A stretch of DNA of 30,583 nucleotides from an uncultured Steroidobacter sp. Lineage in GTDB: Bacteria > Pseudomonadota > Gammaproteobacteria > Steroidobacterales > Steroidobacteraceae. A program made the position numbers and the translations under genes. The stretch is taken from the NCBI GenBank assembly GCA_946478975.1, contig CAMLEO010000050.1, positions 1-30,583 on the forward strand, in the 5' to 3' direction. This document shows positions 25,301 to 30,583 of this stretch, one piece after another (the first letter of the stretch is position 1; every line of letters begins with the position of its first letter). Under the pieces are notes generated by a model. The model saw only the letters and a list, made by a program, of their open reading frames with translations. It was not told the origin of the DNA and ran no database searches.

Positions 25301-26936
25301 GCAATCTCCCGCCAGCCATCCTGTGTGGCCTCAATATCAAACGCTGCGACGTGCAGGCAATCTGCTCGCCGCGGCGGAAACACTCAAGTCGCTGCTGACG
25401 CGCGAGCCGCGCACCGACTGGGCTTATAACGAGCTCACCGAGCTGCTCTTGATCATGAGACGGCACGGCGATGCCGATACGCTGGCGCGCACCGCGCTGC
25501 GCGTCAACCCGCTGAACGCCCAGGCGCACAACCTGTTCGGCACCGTGCTGTCGGAACAAAACGATCTGCCCTCCGGCGAATGGCACTTCCGCCGCGCGCT
25601 CGAGCTCGGCGGCGAGCAGCCGATGTTTCTTGCCAACCTGGCGCTCAACCTGATGAAGCAGGGCCGCACCGACGAGGCCCAGGGATATTTCGCCCAGGCC
25701 GACGCGCGCGAGCCGAACAATCTGAAAACATTGGCGCACTGGTCGAAACTGTACGAAGTCACGGGCGACATGCCGCGCGCCTGGGAGTTGCTCGAACGAG
25801 CCGCCGCGGCCGCGCCCGGCAGCGACATCAATCTGCTGCGAGCGAATCATTTGAGCCGCGTCGGCAAGCCGGCCGAGGCGCTGGCCATTCTCGACGGCGC
25901 GCCCAAACTGACCGGCGATGCCCGGCTCGAACGCGGCCGGCTGCTGGACCGCCTGGGTCGATATGACGAAGCCTGGAACGATCTGGTGAGCGGCAAGCAG
26001 TTGCTCGCCGCCGAGGCCGGTGGACTCACATACAACGCGCAAGCCGTGGAAACATTCTTCGCACGCCTGAAACGTTTCTTCGTAGCCGAGACGCTTCGAG
26101 AGTTGCCGAAGGCAACGGTGCGCAACGACGTGCCGCAACCGGTATTCATCGTCGGCTTCCCACGCTCGGGCACGACATTGATCGAGCAGGTGCTCACGAG
26201 TCATTCCGCCGTGCGCGCCGGCGGCGAGCTGTCGTTTATCGGTGAGCTGAGACAATTTTCGCTGGCGCAATTTCCGGGGCCCGAATCGTTCCCCGACAAC
26301 CTGGCCCGCGTGTGCGCTGCCGACCGCCGCTGGGCCGCGACGATCTTTCGTGATTATTACTTTGCGCGCGCCGAACAGTACGGACTGACTGGCAGTCAAA
26401 AGCAGTTCTTCACCGACAAGATGCCGTTCAACGAGATCTGGCTGCCGCTGCTGCGCATGGCATTTCCACAGGCGAGGATCGTGCGCGTGCTGCGAAATCC
26501 GCTCGACGTTTGCGTGTCGATGCTGTCGCATAACATGACGCACGGTTTCAACTGCGGTTATCGGATCGAGGACATCGTGCATCATCTGCTCGCCGTGGCC
26601 GATCTCGACGCGCATTACGCACGCGAGCTGTCAGCTGTCGATTTGAACCGAGAGTTGATCCTGGGCTATGAAAATTTCATAGCGGACCAGCAGGGCGAAA
26701 CACGACGCCTGCTGGATTTCCTTGAATTGCCGTTCGAGGAAGCATGCCTGAGCTTTCATCGGAACCGGCGCTATGCACCGACGCCGAGCTATGCACAAGT
26801 GACCGAGCAATTGAACGATCGCTCGATCGGGCGCCATCGCCACTATCTGCGGCAACTGGCGCCCTTGCTTCCCCAACTACAGCCGCTGCTGGCGGCCCGA
26901 GGTTACGTTCAGAACTTCAGCCGCACGCCGGCGTAG
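25281..26936 (+). CDS. TPR-containing sulfotransferase
   Basis: 551 residues from the ATG at 25281 (545 from the ATG at 25299). The frame is open back to 25068, but that part is antisense to the hexosaminidase and compositionally odd. Residues 15-240 are tetratricopeptide-like helix pairs (AYNELTELLLIMRRHGDADTL, AHNLFGTVLSEQNDL, FLANLALNLMKQGRTDEA). The sulfotransferase domain starts near 285 with the PAPS 5'-phosphosulfate loop FIVGFPRSGTTLIEQVL (289-305), and RIVRVLRNPLDVCVSM (399-414) matches the 3'-phosphate loop. It transfers sulfate from PAPS to an acceptor, which could be a carbohydrate or protein Tyr; the TPR part probably holds the partner. Such genes are recurrent companions of TonB receptors. 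No ribosome site is evident for either start. The 3' end overlaps the receptor gene by 28 bases. Confidence 0.87.
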   Translation: MNSAPAMQSPASHPVWPQYQTLRRAGNLLAAAETLKSLLTREPRTDWAYNELTELLLIMRRHGDADTLARTALRVNPLNAQAHNLFGTVLSEQNDLPSGEWHFRRALELGGEQPMFLANLALNLMKQGRTDEAQGYFAQADAREPNNLKTLAHWSKLYEVTGDMPRAWELLERAAAAAPGSDINLLRANHLSRVGKPAEALAILDGAPKLTGDARLERGRLLDRLGRYDEAWNDLVSGKQLLAAEAGGLTYNAQAVETFFARLKRFFVAETLRELPKATVRNDVPQPVFIVGFPRSGTTLIEQVLTSHSAVRAGGELSFIGELRQFSLAQFPGPESFPDNLARVCAADRRWAATIFRDYYFARAEQYGLTGSQKQFFTDKMPFNEIWLPLLRMAFPQARIVRVLRNPLDVCVSMLSHNMTHGFNCGYRIEDIVHHLLAVADLDAHYARELSAVDLNRELILGYENFIADQQGETRRLLDFLELPFEEACLSFHRNRRYAPTPSYAQVTEQLNDRSIGRHRHYLRQLAPLLPQLQPLLAARGYVQNFSRTPA

Positions 26937-29593
26937 TAGATCCGGCCGTTCTCGTAGATCGCGCGCGGCCGCGACTCGATGGTCGCGTACTGCTCGATCT
27001 TTTCATCCGTGAGATTGATGCCGTCCAGCGTCAGCGCGACGTTGTCCAGCACGTTCACCACCAGCGACGCATCCACCGAGGCCAGCGCCTTCTGGTTCAA
27101 CTGCGTCGAACGGTCGAAGGTGACGAAGAACTCGGAACGATACGTGTACGACAGGCGCGCGCTCAGCAACTGATTCTCGAAGTACGCCGCGAGATTGAAC
27201 GTATCCTTGGAGTTGCCCGGAATCGGATCGCCGCTGTCGGCCTTGGCGTCGGAATACGTGTAGTTGCCGTTCACGCCGAAGCCGCCCCAGATCGGTTGCG
27301 TCACCGACAGTTCCGCGCCCTGAATCTTGCCGCCGCCGCCGTTGCTGCGCTGGTTGATGGTGAACGGGCAGTTGTACAGATTCGCGCCGCCCGCCGGCGT
27401 ACAGCTCGCCGCCGGTGTGCCGGTCTGAATCGTCACACTCTGCACCACCGGACGATCGGTGATGAAGGACTTGACGTCCTTGTAGTACAGCGCCGCGGCG
27501 ATCACCGCATCATTGCTTCGATACCATTCGAGCGAAACGTCGGCCTGATTCGCGCGATACGGATCGAGGTTCGGATTGCCCGAGCTGCCGGTGAGTGCGC
27601 CGATGTTCAACGACGAACGCGGGGCGACGTCGGTGTAATCCGGCCGCGCCATCACTTTCGCGGCCGCGAAGCGCAGCACCCACTGATCAGTGAGATCGTA
27701 AGCAAAGTTCAAACTCGGCAGCACATCGCTGTACGTGCGCTCGACCTTCAGCGCGTTGTAACGGCCGAACGGATTGTCGATCGCGCCGTCCGAACGCACC
27801 TGCGCGCCTTCGGATGTTTGCTGGGTGCGCACATAGCGCACGCCGGCGTTGCCGCGCCATTTGTCACCTTCCATGTTGGCCATCGCGTAACCGGCCCATG
27901 CTTCTTCGCCGACCGAGAAGCTCTGCGCCGGATAGAACACACGCGAGGTGTGCGCCAGGTTCGCGAACAGAATGTCGTCGACCTTGTTGAAGTCCGGCGA
28001 CCAGTAACGATTCAGCGGATTGCCGCCCACGCCATCGAGGAAATCGCTGGGCGTCTGGCCGCCGGCGAACACGGTGCCCGGCGTCATGTTCAGCGGCACG
28101 TGGAAGCCGCCGTAGGTCGTGGCGTTGAACACCAGGTCGCGCTGATGATCGGTGAACTTCGCGCCCACCTTGACCGACTTCACCGGACCGATCTGCAGGT
28201 CCTTTAGCGCATCGGCGTACGCGTACTTCTCGTCGTCGTCGTTCAAGATCTGGTGCAGCGAGCTGAAGATCAGCGGCAGGTCGCTCGGATCGGTCGGATC
28301 GGTGAGAACGCCATTGCGGTTCGGCACGAAGCGCACGCTCGGCGCCTTACCGCGCAAGTCATAGTCGAACACGCCGGGTGCGCCGAACTCGACGAACGGC
28401 TGGGCGTCGGTGTTGCCTTCGGCATCCGTGTAGCCCACTTTGAAATGCAATGTGAGATCTTCGTTCGGCTTCACGTTCATGTCGAAGTCGATGTTGCGCG
28501 TCTCGGCAGTCGCGAACCGATGGATCGCGTCGTACACCACGCCGAAGCCGCAGGTGCCGCCGTTCGACGATGAAACACGGCCGGCGACCACGGTGCCGTC
28601 CTGGACCACGCGATTGGTCAACGTGCCGGTCGGCGGACAGGCCGGCTGGCCGCCTTCGCCCGCCAGCGCGCGAGTGCCCCACGCGATGTAGTTCTGGTTG
28701 GTGTTGTCCGCCTCGAACTTGGAATACAAACCGGTGACGTTGATGTCGACCACGTCATTGGGACGGAACTGCAGGCCGAAGTTGCCGCCGGAGCGGACGC
28801 GATCCTGCTTGAACAGCGCCGAGCCGATCAGCGACGGGAACAGCAGCGTGTTGGCGCTGGGATCGATGTCTTCATAACCGAGCACTTCGACGCCGTCGCG
28901 GCGAATATTGCGCTCCTGGTACAAAGCCGCGACCATGAAGCCGAGCGTGCTGTCGTCGTTGTGCCAGCTGAACAGGCCCGACATCTGCGGATCGAACTTG
29001 TCCGCCGTCTCGGTGTACGCGCCCTGCGCCGACAGATACGTCGTCATCGACTTCATATCGAGTGGATTGCGCGTGCCGACGTTGATGGTGCCGCCGATGC
29101 CGCCTTCTTCGAAGTCCGCCTGCGGCGACTTGAAGACCTGCACCTGGCCGATGACTTCGGCCGGCAGCATCAGGTAATTGAAGCTGCGCGTGCTGTTGAG
29201 CTGATCCAGAATGAACCAGTCGGCCGTGGCCAGGGCATGACCATTCAACAGGGTGCGAGTGAGGTTCGAACCGGTGCCGCGCAGGTTGACGCGCTCGCCT
29301 TCGCCGAACTCACGATTGATCACGATGCCCGGCACGCGCTGCAGGGCTTCGGCCAGATTCTTATCGGGAAACTTGCCCACGTCTTCCGCGGTGAGCGCAT
29401 CGACGACGCCGACCGCTTCGCGCTTGGTCTCCAACGATTCGCGCAAGCTGGCGCGGATGCCCGTGACTACGACTTCTTCGATCTCGCCCCCACCCGCTTT
29501 ACTCGTCTGGGTGGCTTGCGCCTGCACGGGCGCGGCCTGCTTCAGCAATGCCAGCGCAACGGCGGCGCCGATCAGAGTGCTTCGCTTACTCAT
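26909..29593 (-). CDS. TonB-dependent receptor (Xanthomonas/Caulobacter type), probable chitooligosaccharide receptor
   Basis: 894 residues from the ATG at 29593, with AGGGAG 3 bases upstream; the longer frame to 29668 runs through the promoter. A signal peptide ends near PVQAQ. The TonB box EEVVVTG (about 39-45) leads to the characteristic RASLRESLETKREAVGVVD, then the plug (VGKFPDKNLAEALQRVPGIVI, VNLRGTGSNLTRTLLNGH, GTINVGTRNPLD). The remainder is a 22-strand barrel ending in the aromatic-terminated strand YYAGVRLKF. Receptors of this class take up oligosaccharides across the outer membrane using TonB energy. Substrate inferred from linkage to the GntR regulator and the hexosaminidase/PTS genes: GlcNAc oligomers. 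Divergent from the regulator, with operators at its promoter. Confidence 0.92.
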   Translation of the reverse strand: MSKRSTLIGAAVALALLKQAAPVQAQATQTSKAGGGEIEEVVVTGIRASLRESLETKREAVGVVDALTAEDVGKFPDKNLAEALQRVPGIVINREFGEGERVNLRGTGSNLTRTLLNGHALATADWFILDQLNSTRSFNYLMLPAEVIGQVQVFKSPQADFEEGGIGGTINVGTRNPLDMKSMTTYLSAQGAYTETADKFDPQMSGLFSWHNDDSTLGFMVAALYQERNIRRDGVEVLGYEDIDPSANTLLFPSLIGSALFKQDRVRSGGNFGLQFRPNDVVDINVTGLYSKFEADNTNQNYIAWGTRALAGEGGQPACPPTGTLTNRVVQDGTVVAGRVSSSNGGTCGFGVVYDAIHRFATAETRNIDFDMNVKPNEDLTLHFKVGYTDAEGNTDAQPFVEFGAPGVFDYDLRGKAPSVRFVPNRNGVLTDPTDPSDLPLIFSSLHQILNDDDEKYAYADALKDLQIGPVKSVKVGAKFTDHQRDLVFNATTYGGFHVPLNMTPGTVFAGGQTPSDFLDGVGGNPLNRYWSPDFNKVDDILFANLAHTSRVFYPAQSFSVGEEAWAGYAMANMEGDKWRGNAGVRYVRTQQTSEGAQVRSDGAIDNPFGRYNALKVERTYSDVLPSLNFAYDLTDQWVLRFAAAKVMARPDYTDVAPRSSLNIGALTGSSGNPNLDPYRANQADVSLEWYRSNDAVIAAALYYKDVKSFITDRPVVQSVTIQTGTPAASCTPAGGANLYNCPFTINQRSNGGGGKIQGAELSVTQPIWGGFGVNGNYTYSDAKADSGDPIPGNSKDTFNLAAYFENQLLSARLSYTYRSEFFVTFDRSTQLNQKALASVDASLVVNVLDNVALTLDGINLTDEKIEQYATIESRPRAIYENGRIYYAGVRLKF

Positions 29594-29622
29594 ATGCTCC
29601 CTACCCCTGTTGTTTATAGATC

Positions 29623-29638
29623 GGACCAATATGGGTCC
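29623..29638. promoter_or_regulatory. Operator-like inverted repeat at the receptor transcription start
   Basis: GGACC-AATATG-GGTCC is an inverted repeat (5-bp arms, 6-base centre) immediately downstream of the predicted -10 box, covering the expected transcription start. A repressor bound here would block the receptor promoter. The divergent GntR-type regulator is the obvious candidate. Confidence 0.55.
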
Positions 29639-29668
29639 AATATAGTACCAGTCACTCGCAAATGCCAA
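29639..29668 (-). promoter_or_regulatory. Sigma-70-like promoter of the TonB receptor gene
   Basis: On the minus strand TTGGCA (29668-29663) and TATATT (29644-29639) are separated by 18 bases, close to the -35/-10 consensus. The predicted start near 29632 gives a leader of about 38 bases before the ATG at 29593. Confidence 0.6.
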
Positions 29669-29758
29669 GCCCCGTTAATACCATTATTTTTTCCTGCCCC
29701 ATTTTTGCAGCCTTGCCAGCGAGTTATGCACCAGGCCAGGTCAAATAAATCGTTCATT

Positions 29759-29779
29759 GGTATTGCATTGGTAATACCA
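29759..29779. promoter_or_regulatory. GntR/HutC-type operator-like palindromes upstream of the regulator
   Basis: TGGTA-A-TACCA at 29769-29779 is a palindrome around one base. It overlaps a wider inverted repeat, GGTATT (29759-29764) with AATACC (29773-29778). A related half-site AATACCA lies at 29677-29683 and GTACCA at 29645-29650. TGGT...ACCA symmetry is typical of operators of the NagR/DasR branch of GntR regulators, which sense GlcN-6-P or GlcNAc-6-P. The placement, 54 bases before the probable TTG start, suggests autoregulation. Confidence 0.6.
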
Positions 29780-29832
29780 GGATGGCATCTTGAGTCGCAA
29801 TCGCACCCACGATGGGTGCCCAGGAGACGGAA

Positions 29833-30576
29833 TTGATCGCGCTGACTGAGCATTTGCGGCCGCTCGATGAAGCGAGCTCGTTGCCGCTGTACCAGCAGCT
29901 GCAGCGGAAGCTGCGACTGGCGATCGAAAACCGCATCCTCGGTCCGGACGACGCCCTGCCGCCGGAGCGCGATCTGGCGGAGGACCTGGCGGTGTCGCGC
30001 ATCACCGTGCGCAAGGCGATCGACGGCCTGGTCGACGAAGGGCTGCTGATCCGCAAACAAGGCTCCGGCACCTTCGTCAGCAATCGCGTCGAGAAAAACT
30101 TCTCCAAGCTCACATCATTCTCCGAAGACATGCGCGCACGCGGCCGCAAACCCCACAGTGTCTGGCTCAATCGCGCGGCAGGCACCGTGACGCCGGAAGA
30201 ATCGTTGACGCTGCGTTCGAGCCCCGGCACGCCGGTGTATCGATTTCATCGCATTCGTTATGCGGACGACGCGCCCATGGCGTTGGAATATGCGACCGTG
30301 CTGGCGGACTGCCTGTCATCGGTCGAATCCGTAGAAACATCGTTGTATGAAGCGCTGGAACGCACCGGCAATCGTCCCGTGCGCGCCTTGCAACGATTGC
30401 GTGCAGTGTTGTTGGGAGCGGAGCAGGCCACCTTGCTCAAAGCGCATGAACGCGATGCCGGACTCCTGGTCGAACGCGTTGGCTTTCTCAAAGACGGCCG
30501 TGCCGTCGAATTCTCACAATCGTTCTATCGCGGCGATACTTACGATTTCGTCGCCGAACTCAGCGCATCGTCATGA
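29833..30576 (+). CDS. nagQ: GntR-family (HutC/NagR-type) transcriptional regulator
   Basis: 247 residues from a TTG at 29833, preferred because GGAG sits exactly 6 bases upstream; an in-frame ATG at 29812 adds 7 residues but has no ribosome site. The winged helix-turn-helix (about 17-80) shows SLPLYQQLQRKLRLAIENR, LPPERDLAEDLAVSRITVRKA and the wing LIRKQGSGTFV. The UTRA effector domain (about 98-240) has PVYRFHRIRYADDAPMALE and ends VEFSQSFYRGDTYDF, as in HutC-subfamily members that bind phosphorylated amino sugars or histidine derivatives. Context (TonB receptor, GlcNAc PTS, hexosaminidase) makes it the probable GlcNAc-6-P/GlcN-6-P-responsive repressor, like NagQ of Xanthomonas. It overlaps the next gene by ATGA. 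Confidence 0.88.
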   Translation: MIALTEHLRPLDEASSLPLYQQLQRKLRLAIENRILGPDDALPPERDLAEDLAVSRITVRKAIDGLVDEGLLIRKQGSGTFVSNRVEKNFSKLTSFSEDMRARGRKPHSVWLNRAAGTVTPEESLTLRSSPGTPVYRFHRIRYADDAPMALEYATVLADCLSSVESVETSLYEALERTGNRPVRALQRLRAVLLGAEQATLLKAHERDAGLLVERVGFLKDGRAVEFSQSFYRGDTYDFVAELSASS

Positions 30577-30583
30577 GCAAAGC
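30573..30583 (+). CDS. Start of a downstream gene, cut by the window edge
   Basis: An ATG at 30573 overlaps the regulator TGA by four bases (ATGA) and opens Met-Ser-Lys before the window ends. This arrangement indicates translational coupling with the regulator. In related GlcNAc loci the gene after the GntR regulator is usually a sugar-phosphate enzyme (NagA deacetylase or a SIS-domain NagB-II deaminase), but three codons cannot identify it. Confidence 0.45.

Noticed and set aside
26744..28207. Open frame of 487 codons on the plus strand
   Set aside because: It is antisense to the TonB receptor and overlaps the sulfotransferase 3' end in another frame. Its composition is that of a shadow frame.
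1..30583. CRISPR arrays, tRNA or rRNA genes, insertion sequences
   Set aside because: No regularly spaced repeats with unique spacers, no cloverleaf or ribosomal sequences and no transposase motifs were seen. The only tandem repeats are the short ones listed.

Overview
This is about 30.6 kb of GC-rich, densely packed bacterial chromosome. The gene families point to a Gammaproteobacterium of the Xanthomonadales/Nevskiales/Steroidobacter kind: a Xanthomonas/Caulobacter-type TonB-dependent receptor, a GH20 hexosaminidase beside a fused EIIA-HPr-EI phosphotransferase, and DUF4410, GlsB/YeaQ and PilS-like proteins. The placement is inferred from gene content. I see no rRNA, tRNA, CRISPR array, transposase or prophage gene.

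Left part (1-9.2 kb), mixed housekeeping genes. A lytic-transglycosylase-like membrane protein (cut by the window edge), a DUF4410 secreted protein and a secreted alpha/beta hydrolase lie on the minus strand. A 160-bp element with perfect 24-bp inverted ends abuts the stop codon of a large PilS-like sensor protein that has lost its phospho-acceptor His helix. A secreted S9 prolyl-oligopeptidase-type peptidase (plus strand) converges on a GlsB/YeaQ membrane protein across a bidirectional terminator. A DUF3592-like membrane protein and an MBL-fold hydrolase follow.

Middle part (9.2-17.3 kb), efflux and signalling. A regulator made of two fused TetR units is divergent from the MBL gene. It is convergent, with an 18-bp overlap, to an RND efflux operon. 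The membrane fusion gene of that operon carries an in-frame TAA, so the pump may be inactive. An NADPH-dependent FMN reductase and a membrane sensor histidine kinase complete the block.

Right part (17.4-30.6 kb), an N-acetylglucosamine (GlcNAc)/chitooligosaccharide utilisation locus. An outer-membrane TonB-dependent receptor is divergent from a GntR/HutC regulator, with operator-like palindromes between them. A second minus-strand block encodes a GH20 beta-N-acetylhexosaminidase lipoprotein, a fused EIIA-HPr-EI protein (ATGA overlap), an EIIC-EIIB GlcNAc permease with a second, cysteine-less EIIB domain, and a NagP-like MFS permease preceded by a LacI-type palindrome. A TPR-sulfotransferase sits between the two blocks. 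Inferred flow: the receptor brings oligosaccharide into the periplasm, the hexosaminidase releases GlcNAc, and GlcNAc enters either phosphorylated (PTS) or free (MFS). The gene beginning at the right edge, overlapping the regulator stop, is probably catabolic.

Most notable points: the duplicated and degenerate EIIB domain; two different operator types in one sugar locus; the sulfotransferase whose start codon overlaps that of the hexosaminidase; the nonsense-interrupted efflux adaptor; the kinase-dead-looking PilS relative; the REPIN-like element; and a helical-phase 11-bp repeat beside the double TetR regulator.
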